In this document: positions 1 to 11,019 of the stretch, in pieces | Numbering within the stretch: position 1 is the first letter of the stretch | Layout of the letters: each line of letters opens with the position of its first letter | Assembly: GCA_017893485.1 (NCBI GenBank) | Contig: CM030368.1 | Location: 172,693,004-172,757,003 of the forward strand | DNA: 64,000 bases | Direction of reading: 5' to 3' | Source of the DNA: Hemerocallis citrina | Taxonomy: Eukaryota; Streptophyta; Magnoliopsida; Asparagales; Asphodelaceae | Translations under genes and position numbers: made by a program | Notes under the pieces: model-generated | Told to the model about the DNA's origin: nothing | Databases searched by the model: none | What the model saw: the letters and a program-made list of their open reading frames with translations, nothing else

Positions 1-465
1 ATGGTGAAAATGACAACAAACGACGACAACGATAGAGCAGCAACAATGAGAATGGCGATGACAGCGAGGCAGCAACAATAGTGAGTGCCGAAACGATAAC
101 AATGGCAAGAATGGCAGGTTCGAGGCTTATTCGGTAGATAAGGAGCAAGGGGAGGAAGTTGGTGGGGTTGTATGTGCTTTCTGTTGGTTAATCGGGTGTA
201 GGGATAGGTTGTAGGAAGGTTGTAGGTGGTGCAGGCTGTTCGGGGAAACAATGGAGCTTCGGGTATAGGCAGTAGGGTGGTCGCAAAGTCGAGAATGTAA
301 TTTCTGTTCCTGAATATACAATTTTTTAACGTATTTATGTAGTTTTGTATTTTGATTCCTTATAAAATCCATTTTCGTTCTCTAAAATTCTTTTTTTGTA
401 TTAAATTCATTTTTGGATCTCCTATTTAAGCCTTGTATTATTGTGGATCTTTATTTAAAGCCCAA
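1..465. other. No gene recognised
   Basis: This stretch has no recognisable gene. A short open frame on the minus strand (127-372) has no family resemblance I can see. The first 70 bases are rich in CAACAA/GATGA triplets. Confidence 0.4.
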
Positions 466-943
466 TGTCAAGGGACGACTTCTTTTTCTCAAGTCAAACC
501 GTGTGCCACTTAGCTTACTCCTTAGATCGAGGGCTAAGTCAGGCAAACTGAGGGCTAAGAAGGCAGAGGATTGAAGACAAGTGAGCAAAGTAAGATGGAA
601 GAGAATTTATTCTTCTAAAGAACTCTACAAGAGTGGCTTGGATTGCTTTTTCTTGGATGAGTGGAGCAAATGAGGCTCCTCCCTATTTATAGTGCGAGCA
701 TAATCTTTCTCCTCCTCAAGGGAAGGTTCTAGAATACAAGAGTTCTACTATGTACAAGAGTTCTCTAGAGAGTTCTACAATACTCTATAACTAGGTACAC
801 TCTTCCAAAAGGTTCTAGTTTGCTCTAGATCGTGCCACCTTGTCCTAGAGAACTCTAGGACGTTCATGATCCTTCCGGGGCATTCCGGAGTGTTCCGGAC
901 TTCTCTTGAACAGCCTGGATGCTTCTAGAATTTGTCCGTGACA
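466..943 (-). mobile_element. Solo LTR of an LTR retrotransposon
   Basis: A 478-bp block begins TGTCAAGGG and ends CCGTGACA on the plus strand, so read on the minus strand it has the TG...CA ends of an LTR. On the minus strand it carries a TATA-like CTATAAATAGGG near 684-694 and, downstream, an AATAAA polyadenylation-like signal near 610, which is the order expected in an LTR. No internal retroviral coding region lies next to it. The flanks (AGCCCAA on the left, CCAAGCCC on the right) share a short word but not a clean 5-bp duplication, so the termini are approximate. The family is not identifiable. Confidence 0.5.
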
Positions 944-2820
944 CCAAGCCCACTTTTTAAATCATAATTCAAAACCAAAATCCTAACCCAAACCCATTTT
1001 AAAATCCTAATTCAAATCCAAATACTAATCCAACCCGAAACCCAAATTAATCTAAACTAGTTAACCCTTCACTCACTTCCCAAACTGCCTAACAACTACC
1101 CCACTTCCTAATCCCCACTAATCCCTGTCAACCCTCCTAACCACTCACTAATACACTCCTTAACCTGCTCATAACCCCTTCTTCAACCGCCTTCTCTTTC
1201 AATCTTCAACCTGAGCTCCACCCACACCCCGACTTCCACACCATCAGCCGACCATATCCTCCAACATCATCTCATCATCTCCTTCTCTCCACCATCAGCC
1301 GCAACAGACTTCTATCCCGAACGGTCGCCAAAATTGACTCCTCTTCATCTCCACCTTGCAGCCACCACAGCCATCTCCTCTCTCATCCTACCGCCTCCCT
1401 CCAAACCCGAAGCCCCTCTCCCCATTGAAGCCCCCCTTCCTTCTTCAACACTGCCTACTCCCGAACCCATCAGCCAAGCTAACCTTCCTCTTCATCTTCA
1501 CCCTCTTCATAGCCCAACACCACCTCCCTACTGCCACCTTCCTTGCTATCGCACACCTCAAAACTCCATCTCGTTGGCACCTCGAAACTTCATCTCGTCG
1601 GCACCTCGCTCCGCACCACAACCCTTGCTGCCTCATTGCCTACTACCATCATTCCGAGCCAACCTCGACAGGCCGAACAACAACAACAGCCCCCAGTTGC
1701 AACAGCGCCGCATTATTGTTGCTTTGTCGCCTTCACGTTACTCTTTTCACATTCATAATCGTTGTAAGGCAAACGTCTCTTAAACACCATTTATTGTTCA
1801 TGTTCAAGCTAACATTTATTGAACTCCCACAAGTACTTGAATTGATTATCGTATTTCATTAAATTATATCATTGATTTATCAGCGAATCTGATTCACAGT
1901 TTTCCCTATTGTGCCATGTTATTGATTCTAGTTCTGAATCATTCATTCATTGTCTTATTGAAAATTTTCAACTTCTGCCATATTAATTATCCGCACTTTG
2001 TATCGAGACTTTGATCCTGTTCTGTGTAATATAATTTAGAACTTCATACATGAAAATAGTAGCCTTCCGAGTGTAGAGCCCAGATTTTCTAACGGTTTTG
2101 CAATCCGATTTGTAGATTGTGAGATATTCAGTTTTTTGTATTGTAATGTTAAAATTTCATAATGCTATTTAAAATTGTATTGTTCAAACTAAGTGACTAA
2201 TAGGTTGTTAGCAGAATTGGGACCTGAGATTAATTAGAACATTATTGGACATTATTAGGAGTTCATTTATAATTTTGTAAGATTTGTTAATGACTTTTTA
2301 TTGGAATTATATGTACGAGAAATTAACCTTGAGTTGCTATCTAAACACTAGACCCATAAAGAATTGATTATAGACCTGGCTACTTTTCTTTGAAATGTAT
2401 CGTAGGAATATGCATTGGAATCTGTAGGAAGTCTACTTTCTAGAGTCCCCGACGGAATCGAGTTTGCTTTCCCATATCAACAGGAAAGTGAGTTTTTGTA
2501 CAATAATATATTGTTGTCCATGATTGTATATTTATGTTTTTAAATATAAACATGTTGGTAATTGTATTTAATGGATTGAATTAATACAGTAGGTCAATTG
2601 ATTGACTCCACACCATGCATTACATAGCTCTTGATACCTTGATATTGTTTCGATACCACTGTTCTCATTGATTGCCCCAATTGCATATTTATGATGAATC
2701 ATAGTAAAATAATAACAAGTCAGTAAAATAAGGGTACGACTTAGTAGTGGATAATATAGGAGTGTATTGAAGGGCGTCAAATATTGGTAAAATAATAAGT
2801 CGGGGTAATAAAGGTACGAC
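944..2820. other. Unassigned region with pyrimidine-rich plus strand
   Basis: From about 960 to 1760 the plus strand is strongly C/T- and CCA-rich, and this gives overlapping Pro/Ser/Leu-rich open frames (1334-1862) that look like by-products of composition rather than proteins. From 1760 to 2820 the sequence is AT-rich. Just upstream of the MITE, a short passage (2731-2765) resembles the MITE's right flank (3125-3160), suggesting an older local duplication. No gene family is recognisable. Confidence 0.4.
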
Positions 2821-3124
2821 TAGGGGTGTAAAATGAACTGGATGGTCCGTGGTCCGTCGTCCGTCCGAGTTCGACTCAAAAAATGGCCCGACCGTGGACC
2901 GTCTGAACTGTTATATGAACCGAACTTGAACAAATTATTAGGTCCGATGTTTTACCGAGCTCGAGCCGGACATAAGTCTGTCCGAGTATTATTACGGTCC
3001 GATGCTTTACCGAACCGAGTCCGGACCATAAAAATTTTGTCCGACCTGGACCAAGCCGAACATAAGCCCGTCCGAGTAGAATTTCAGTCCGAGCTTAAAC
3101 ATATGGCTGTCCGGTCCAGTCTGA
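2821..3124 (+). mobile_element. hAT-type MITE, copy 1 (right end truncated)
   Basis: This copy starts TAGGGGTGTAAAATGAAC and is rich in GTCCG/CGGAC words. It is the same element as the copy at 7055-7368, in the same orientation. The right terminal bases (TTTACAGCCCTA in the other copy) are missing. The flanks nevertheless read GGTACGAC on the left (2813-2820) and GGTACAAC on the right (3125-3132), an 8-bp TSD with one mismatch. An open frame across it (2833-3228) is most likely fortuitous. Confidence 0.75.
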
Positions 3125-3132
3125 GGTACAAC

Positions 3133-4029
3133 TTGGTGGTGGACAATGTAGGAGACTGTACTTGGAAGGGGGCCCGGCTTGTGTTTTTCGTATTGGTTAT
3201 TGCTATCGGTTATTATTTTATCTATTGATTGCGGATTACTGGCTATGGTATCCCAATTATCGTGTATTGTATTGTGTATTATTTGTCAATTATTGGTTAT
3301 TGTTATCGAATGACCCGAGTACATAACCTTGTAGAATTTACCATTTAAGTCTAAATGTTCACTTGATTATTATGCACCTGAATCTGTGGTATGGGACAAG
3401 ATTGCGTGTATTAGATAGATTAAAAAAAGATTGATTGACTTAAGATTGACACTGAGCATCGACACTTACATTATTGATTATTGACTATTGTTTATTGACT
3501 ATTGCATTATTGATTACTGACTATTGTTCATCAATCATTGCATTATTGATTATCGACTATTGGTCCTGTCACCAATGATTGTTTATTGACTATTTTATAT
3601 CGAATGATTAAATTTCATAGTTATGATTGCATCTTACCATTTTTGTATTGTACATGGTCATGTCACCCTGATATGCGTAGTCTCTTTTCCTTGCTTTCCT
3701 CCATATTATGTTTTATTGCTTGTTACTACTTGCCGTTCGTAGCTTGCTCTAACGGACACCCCCAACTCTAGATGTTGAGCCTAAATGTATCGAGGAGGAA
3801 CCGATAGAAGGACTTGGCAACCAGATCTTCTAGAGGATGGAGTCGAATCGAGTCTGAAATAGTTTATCTTGTTTCGTGTTTTTCCATGTTGTTATTATTA
3901 TGGTTTCATACATTGTATATTTGGGTGTTTGACGTAAAGTTTATGTTACTAGATAATAGTATTTGTATGAGGATTATTCATGCTATTTTTTGTTCTTGTG
4001 ATTGTTTTATTGTGTTTTTATATTGTTGA
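3133..4029. other. AT-rich flank with degenerate ATTG repeats
   Basis: No gene was recognised. Positions about 3465-3600 are a degenerate tandem array of words such as TTATTGACTATTG and CATTATTGATTA. The rest is AT-rich and leads into the gypsy remnant; it may include its lost upstream part, but no LTR could be shown. Confidence 0.4.
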
Positions 4030-4538
4030 GTTAACTGTAAAACTTGTGAATGATGTATATTATTTGCTGGGCCTTAGTTGTGTGTCCGTACTTTCGTATT
4101 TTGGAAAGCGGGGTGAACATGAAGCTACAGTAACAACTTACTCAGGTGAATTCTCTGATATTTTGAACACCTTTGAAGCTGTCTTCCAAGAGCACATCAC
4201 TTTTCCACCAGCGAGACCCCAAGACCATGACATCCCTCTCATTCCCACTCCCAACCAGTCAATTTGAGGCCCTATAAGCATCCGTTAACTGTACAAATTA
4301 TAAATGATGTATATCATTCACTGGGTCTTAATTGCGTGCGTGTACTTCCGTATTTTGGGAAGCGGGGTGAACATGAAGCTACAGTAACAACTTACTCAGG
4401 CGAATTTTTTGATATTTTGAACACCTTTGAAGCTGTCTTCCAAGAGAACTTCACTCTTCCACCAGCGAGACCCTAAGACCATGGCATCCCTCTCATTCCC
4501 AACTCCCAACCTGTCAATTTGAGGCCTTATATGCATCC
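4030..4538 (+). repeat. Tandem duplication (254 + 255 bp) inside a gypsy remnant
   Basis: Two adjacent units, 4030-4283 and 4284-4538, both begin GTTAACTGTA and end with a TATAAGCATCC / TATATGCATCC motif. Each encodes the same stretch preceding the reverse transcriptase of a Ty3/gypsy polyprotein, including FEAVFQE, LPPARP (FPPARP in unit 1) and a degenerate PVNLRPY-like motif. They differ by scattered substitutions, so the duplication is not recent. Confidence 0.85.
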
Positions 4539-7001
4539 TTGGAGCTAAAAGAGGATAGACAAATTAATCAAAGATATGTTGCAATCGAGAGTTATTAGAC
4601 CCAGCAACAGCTCATATGCTTTTCCTATTGTGATGGTGAAGAAAGCTGATCGAACATGGCGACAATGTCTGAATTATAGAGCTTTAAACAGGATGACTAT
4701 CAAAGATAAGTATCTCATACCCGTTATCGATGAGTTATTAGATGAATTGCAAGGAAAGTGTTTAGCAAATAGGATCTTCGCAGTGGTTACCACCAACAGA
4801 ATGAAGACGGAGGACATTCACAAGATAGCCTTTAAAACTTCACGAGGGTCATTACGAATATGTTGTAATGCCCTTCAGCCTCGCCATTGCCTCCTCCACC
4901 TTTCAATCTCTTAGAATGAGGTGTTCAAACCCTATCTCCGCAAGTTTGTGCTTGTTTTCTTTGACGATATATTGTTCTACAGTTGATCTCATCATGATCA
5001 TGCTCAGCATCAGCATCTAGTACTACAACTACTAGAGAAGAATTCACTGAAAGCCAAGAAGAGTAAATGTTTGTTTGGTGTAAGTGAAGTTTCTTATTTA
5101 GGCCATATTGTGTCACCTAAGGGTGTCTCAACTGATCATAGCAAAATCTCAACCATCAACCAGTGTCTTCAGCCCAAAACACTTTGAGCCTTGAGGGAAT
5201 TCCTTGGGCTAGCAGAATATTATCGAAAATTCATTAATAAGTATGCTTCTATTGCATCTCCACTAGTAGCCCTTACAAGGAAAGGAGCTTTTAAGTGGTC
5301 CAATGAGGCTCTGCTGGCTTTTGAAGTTCTGAAAATGGCCCTTCTCCGCCAATGCTTGCATTACCAAATTTTGAAGAAAAGTTCACCTTGGAGTGCGACA
5401 CAGCTGGTATGAGTATTGAGGCTATCTTAATGCAGCGGCAACATCCCATTGCTTTCTTGAAAAAGGAATTAATGGGTAAGAATAGGCATTTATCCACTTA
5501 CGAGAAGGAAATGTTCGCCATCTTACTTGCAGTTAAAAAGTCGAGGCATTATCTGTTTAGTGGGGAATTTTTTACCAAAACCGATCATGAGCCTCTTAAG
5601 CATCTTTTGGGGCAAAGATTAGATATGGAGGCTCAACATACGTGACTTTGGAAATTGCATGGGTACCAATTTACAATGGAGTACAAACAAGGGAGGGAGA
5701 ATAAAGGTGCAGATGGGCCTTCCTGCATGTTTGAAGACTCACAAGTGCAAGCCATTTTAGTTGTACACCCCACTTGGCTGATCTTTTTGAAGACTGCAGT
5801 CCAACAAGACCATATTATCAAGAGATCCAAGCAAAACTGAACAAAGGGGAAGCTCCGTGTTACTGCTTCCAGCATGGGCTCTATTGTTACAAAGGAAGAG
5901 TGATCATTAACCCTGCATCTCTAATGACTACACAATTGTGGCAAATTCACCATGACTCACTACAGGGGGGCACTCTGGTTACGAGAAGACTTTGTTAAGG
6001 CTAAAGCAAGTGGCTTACTGGCCAGGTATGAAAATAATGCCGAAAGCTTACATTTGACAATCTAACACCTGCCAACGATGCAAATACAACAACCAAGCTC
6101 ATTCGGGTCTACTTCAACCTCTCCCTATCCTTACAGAAGTGTGGAATGATGTAAGCATGGTCTTCACCAGCATTTTTGGCGAGAAATCTTCACTTTACAT
6201 GGTACCCAACTCTGCTTCAGCACCTCATTTCATTCCCAAACTGACGAGAAATCTGAAGTAGTCAAACAGTAGGACCTTAGAAACTTATCTTCGATGCTTC
6301 TGCGCATACAAGCCATCCAGTTGGGCTAATTTACTCCTTTGGGCGGAGTACTGGTATAACACCACGATGCACAGTGCTACCAAACTCTCCCCATACCAGA
6401 TTTTATATAGACGAGCACCTCCCACACTCCTTACCTATTCCCCCAAGACTGCTAGATCACCAGATGTGGAAGAAAGCCTCCTTGAAAGGAACACTACCCT
6501 GCAGTTGCTCAGAGACAATTTGTATAAAGCGCAACAGAGAATGAAGTCTTATGCAGATAAGAGGTGCACTGAGAAGGAGTTTGAGATTGGAGATTTCGTA
6601 TATCTCAGGCTGCAACCATATCGACAAGTAACAGTAGGAGGAAAAAAGAGTTCATAAATTGTTCCACCTTTACTATGGTCCCTATGATGTAGTTGGCAGG
6701 GCTGGCGTGTCGCTTACAAGCTCTTGTTACCCCTGAGTGCCAAAATTCACAATGTCTTCCATGTTTCTCAACTACAGCAGCATATCAGAGATGGCAATAA
6801 GCTCTCACTCACACACACACACCCTCATTTCCTGGACAAAGAACTACAACCTATGCAGATTTCGGATAAAAGAATGGTTGGGAATGGGGGAGTAGCTGTT
6901 ACAGAGATCCTAATTCAATGGTGAGGGTAAAAGGAGGAAGCGACTTAGGAGGAATTTTGGGATATACACAGTCGCTTCCCTAATTTTTGCCGCATTATGG
7001 A
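4030..7001 (+). pseudogene. Ty3/gypsy pol remnant (RT, RNase H, integrase, chromodomain-like tail)
   Basis: This is a decayed polyprotein of a Ty3/gypsy retrotransposon in the order RT - RNase H - integrase - C-terminal module. Visible landmarks are VIRPSNSSYAFPIVMVKKAD (about 4594), YRALNRMTIKDKYLIP, the catalytic pair in FFDDILFYS (about 4962), YLGHIVSPKGVS, REFLGLAEYYRKFINKYAS (about 5195), an RNase H stretch with FTLECD (about 5382) and KTDHEPLKHLL (5578), integrase remnants CQRCKYNN and KLSPYQILYRRAP (6385), and a tail with HNVFHVSQLQQH. The last resembles the region before the chromodomain of chromoviruses. The first catalytic Asp motif of the RT (KLDL) is not visible. Many stops and frame changes show it is dead. 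Its 3' part appears to resume at 8569 after the hAT insertion. Confidence 0.9.
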
Positions 7002-8568
7002 CATTGTAGTCTAAGGCGTAAGGCGCAACGCAATTTTACTACCTCGTACAAAGCTAGGGGTGTAAAATGAACAGGACGGTCCGTCGTCTGTCCAAGTCCG
7101 GCTCGAGAAATGATCCGACCGTGGACCGTTCGAACTGTTATACGAATCGATCCTGGACAAATTATTCGGTCCGATTCTTTATCGAGCTCGAGTCGGACAT
7201 AAGTCCGTCCGAATATTATTGCGGTCCGATGCTTTACTGAACCGAGTCCGGACTATAAAAATTTTGTCCGACCTAGACCGAGACGGACATAAGCCCGTCC
7301 GAGTAGAATTTTGGTCTGAGCTTGAACATATGGCTGTCCGATCCCGTCCGGTCCGATTTACAGCCCTATACAAAGCTTGAGGCGCAAGGCGCAATTTGAG
7401 GCATAAGCCTCACTTAACCGAGGTGCACTATTACTTTTGGGGGATTTTAAAATTTATAAATAAGATTATATAAACAAGATCACATCATAGCAACAATTTA
7501 TCATACAATGATCAAGATAACTCTGTAAGTTATCATTTTTGTAAAACTACAATAGGTTCCTTTGTAATGTATAACTACAGTGTATTTCTTACCCCAAAGA
7601 AGAAGTGATACAAATTGTTCCTTTGTAAAACTACAATAATTTCATATGAATCTTTAATTCATGATTTCATACAATAATGAGCATACAGTATTACAGTAAT
7701 ACATTAACGAAGACACTTACCATACAACATATCATATTACACTATTACAATTTTGAGCATACAAAAACTACAATAGTATCAAATTAAATATTGCAGTAAT
7801 GAGCATACAGTATTACAATATTACAATCTTAGTAAATGGTAAGGTATTTTGAAATATTACAACAATAACATAAAGTTAGCCGACAGTAAAATTTGGTCAT
7901 GTTCTACAGTGAGATATGATACTATTGTTTGAATAAGGCATGGTTTCATGATTATAGTAAATTATGGAATGAACTAGCTTCACAATTTTATTTCAAAGTA
8001 ACTTGCAAAAATATCATAAGCAAAGATAGACGAACACCCAAGAAAGAAACTAAAAACGTGTAAAATTAAAAAGGAAAGAAACCAAAATAGGAGTGGAGAG
8101 TCTGAAGACTGAGGAGTAGAAGTGTCGCCGGCATAGCTGATCTGCTTTCAATGTAGCGGCCAATCTGTTGTATGCTATCGTGTTGCCGCCGAGCTACTTC
8201 ATTGTTGCCGCCGATGCTATTGAGAGGGGGGATGAAGAGTGTAGATTAAGGAGTTTAGGAGGTGGAGATTGAGGTTAGAGTTCGGAATTGGGAATGAGAA
8301 GGTGAACGAGAATTAAGAGAGTTACGAGATTTGAGAAGGGTTGAAAATGAGTCGATTGTAAAAATGGATCTGGTCGGGTCTGTTATGTTCAGGCGCGCCT
8401 TTTGCTTGAGCCGCAAGTCTTAAGCCTTTGCTAAGGCGTGTCCAGGCGCAAGCCTGAGTGAAGCTTCAAACAAAGGGAGAGCTTTAACCGAGACTTAAGG
8501 CTCAAGCTGTTGTTAAGCTTGAGCCTTGAGCCTGAGGCTAAGCCTGGGACGAGCCTTCAACTACACTG
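7002..8568. mobile_element. Non-autonomous hAT element, 1567 bp
   Basis: The ends are CATTGTAGTCTAAGGC and, inverted on the right, CAGTGTAGTTGAAGGC. The element is flanked by a perfect 8-bp TSD, ATTATGGA (6994-7001 and 8569-8576). Both subterminal regions are dense in AGGCGCAAGGCG- and GAGCCTTGAGCC-type words. The middle is AT-rich and encodes nothing recognisable, so it must move in trans if at all. A younger MITE is nested near its left end. The target is the tail of the gypsy remnant. Confidence 0.8.
7055..7368 (+). mobile_element. hAT-type MITE, copy 2 (complete)
   Basis: This is a 314-bp element with ends TAGGGGTGTAAA / TTTACAGCCCTA and a perfect 8-bp TSD TACAAAGC (7047-7054, 7369-7376). 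It is rich in GTCCGA/TCGGAC words and has no coding capacity of its own. It is the intact relative of 2821-3124. The 8-bp TSD and TAGGG...CCCTA ends place it with hAT. Confidence 0.9.
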
Positions 8569-10238
8569 ATTATGGAAGCTCCTTTTCAAATAGGAGTTCC
8601 ATGAACTGTACCCCACTGGAAACTCTTGCGTATCAGTCCTAAATGTTACATATCAGTCCTTGGGGGATTCTCTTTCTTTTCGGGACATAAGTCAATAAGT
8701 GGTTGGGTCTTTTATAATAACCCCCTCAGTTAGACCTTACGAGTGGAGCATGTGCACATGTGTCCAACTATGAGTAGAAAGAAGGTTAATGCGAGGTGGG
8801 GTCTGCGCTACAGTGAAATTAGTTAACTGTTAGTCTTTCTTTTCTTTATTTGGTTTTCCGCGCGTTGCATGTGCTACGTGTCAATGCACGATTGGCAGAT
8901 CTACTGCTGATCTTCTTCCTCTCTTCTTTTGATCTTCTTCCGCTCTTCTTCTTTATATAGGGAGTGAGTCGTATGAGAATGGTTATGTTGAATGAACTAA
9001 ATCGTTCCTTCCCTTATCTTCTTCCTATGTTTTCGTTCTCTTTGTGTTTTCGACTACCGATCGCAGGTAGCCATGGTGGACACTCACTCGAGGCGTGAAC
9101 CACCGCCACCTCCTCAGACGGGGAGACCCCAGGTTGGGTCTCTATCAATATTTTCATGTCATTGTATCTAGAAGATTGACTCTAATGAATTTTAATTATA
9201 GGAGAAACTCTAGATATAATTTTAGGAGCTGCTGGTATTTGTAATTGCGTATTGTGTTAGTCGTTAAATCTATGCAGATAATCTTGTATGGTCTAAAACC
9301 CAACTTGTTCTCTTAGTTCTTAGAAAACGTACTTTGTCAATTATCCTCTATGAATGATACAAACCTAGGAGAACTCTAGTGATTACAGGGAGGGAACCCA
9401 AGTTTATATCGATATGGGGTAGCTCCTAATAAGACAAATGGGCCTGTGACAATGAACTCATGGTATAACTAGCACTTTTCATTCAAGTCTAGCGAACTTT
9501 GTTTTTGCATGTTTGGATCTAAGTGCATTATGTTTGGGTCAAATTTGGTCACCTGTGGATCATTAAAACTTCATAAGTTAGATGTCATCTTTATCCTACA
9601 TTTAATTGAGCCCTGAAGTGTGTTATGTCTACATATTATGTTCGATCTGTTTTGAATTTAGTTAAGGTTGAAGAAACTGGAGATTAATACATTATAATTA
9701 ATGAAATTAGATATGAAGCAAATTGATAGTCTAGTTGTGAGTCTAGTAAATTGGTTTGTATGCTTTCCCTCACATTCAAAATTTCAAATTAGTACTTTCA
9801 GAGCATTTTATTCTTAGTGTATCTTTGTACCTTTTTCTTAGTATATCTAGCTTGAATAGTTTTAGATCAGAAACCTTGTGAATTTTGTTCTAAAAAATAG
9901 TGGAGATAGTGAGAAATTGTTAAAATCCACTATATATGCTTCTTTACTATTTATTTATATTAATTTCTGTAAGCAATGGTAATTAATTATTGTTCCTTCA
10001 TTGTGTTTCTTGTTTTATTGTTTGTTTTGGTGGATTTCTTTACTGTTCTGTTCGATGAATTGAAAGGAATATTGAAATGATAAATGAACCATTTGTATGG
10101 AACTCACTGTTGTCTTAGATTATACACTGCATTCTTGTGTAGTCTCTTATATGCTATTACTTTAATAGTTCAATGTATGTATTATATAAATTAATTGCTA
10201 CGGCCATATCAGTCCTTTGGATTATTGGTTTTATGCAG
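8569..10238 (+). other. Gypsy tail, then L7 upstream region; no N-terminal L7 exon found
   Basis: The first ~80 bases continue the gypsy remnant. Further on there is a TATA-like CTTTATATAGGG at 8951-8962 followed by a pyrimidine-rich leader and an ATG at 9073 opening a short proline-rich frame (to about 9132, ending at CCCAG|GTTGGG). This could be a first exon, or part of an LTR. From 9140 to 10238 the sequence is AT-rich and intron-like. I looked for the ribosomal L7 N-terminus (about 90-100 residues, lysine-rich) and did not find it. Confidence 0.4.
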
Positions 10239-10449
10239 TATTAATGCCATGGACCCAAAGTCCAAGAAGATCCTGCAGCTTCTTCGTTTGAGACAGGTCA
10301 ACAAGCTAACCTTGCCATCTCAATGTTTATATTTAGACCATATTGGATCTGGTTTGTTAGCATTAACTTATAAAAATTGTGCAGATCTTCAATGGTGTGT
10401 TTTTGAAAGTGAACAAGGCAACCATGAACATGCTTCACAGGGTCGAACC

Positions 10450-10470
10450 GTAAGTTACATATGGGTATGA
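10450..10470 (+). promoter_or_regulatory. Competing 5' splice sites in L7
   Basis: The donor CC|GTAAGT begins at 10450 and the inferred ancestral donor GG|GTATGA begins at 10465. They lie 15 bases apart and in the same phase. The upstream one exists only because of the base that also turns TAT (Tyr) into TAA. Either donor joins to the acceptor TTACAG at 10538-10543 in frame, but only the upstream donor removes the stop. Confidence 0.7.
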
Positions 10471-10748
10471 ACACCCCCATTCTGATTCAACTTTTTTGAT
10501 GTGTATTTGAAAGGCTATATTAAGGTATTTTGCTATGTTACAGCTACCCTAATTTGAATAGTGTCAAAGAGTTGATCTACAAGAGGGGATTCGGAAAACT
10601 GAACAAGCAGAGGACTCCTTTGACTGACAACTCCATCATTGAACAGGTCGTTATTTTTCTTCCGACAAGAGTTTTATATGTATATATGAAATATTAATTT
10701 GTAGGAGCAATGGCTTCAAATATATGTTAGAGGACAGTGTTAACATAT

Positions 10749-11019
10749 TATTGGATATATAGGTATATTCTCAATATAATAGAATATTATTGTGTATAAT
10801 GTTCTATGGGGCAACACATACTTTGCACGAGTTATCTGTTTAATTGTGGGACCGGGTTGAGTGGGCATAAAGCCCAGTACCCTAAACCCAGTTCATCTCA
10901 TATAAAAGCTGGTCTAGAGGTAGTGCTCTGTAATATTCCAATACTAATAAGCAGGGTATAATATCTTAAGCGGCTATGAGATATAAAACCTAACCCTAAT
11001 TACTCATCCTAATCTAACA
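10749..11019 (+). repeat. 5' LTR of copia A
   Basis: This LTR begins TATTGGATATATAGG and ends CTAATCTAACA. The 3' LTR begins TGTTGG, so the terminal dinucleotide differs. It contains a TATA-like CATATAAAAGC near 10899. Confidence 0.9.

Noticed and set aside
1334..1862. Overlapping Pro/Ser/Leu-rich open frames
   Set aside because: The C/T-rich strand leaves several frames open at once; there is no domain and no splice structure.
2833..3228. 131-codon open frame
   Set aside because: It covers the CCG-rich MITE and runs into the flank; no family resemblance and no counterpart kept open in the second MITE copy.
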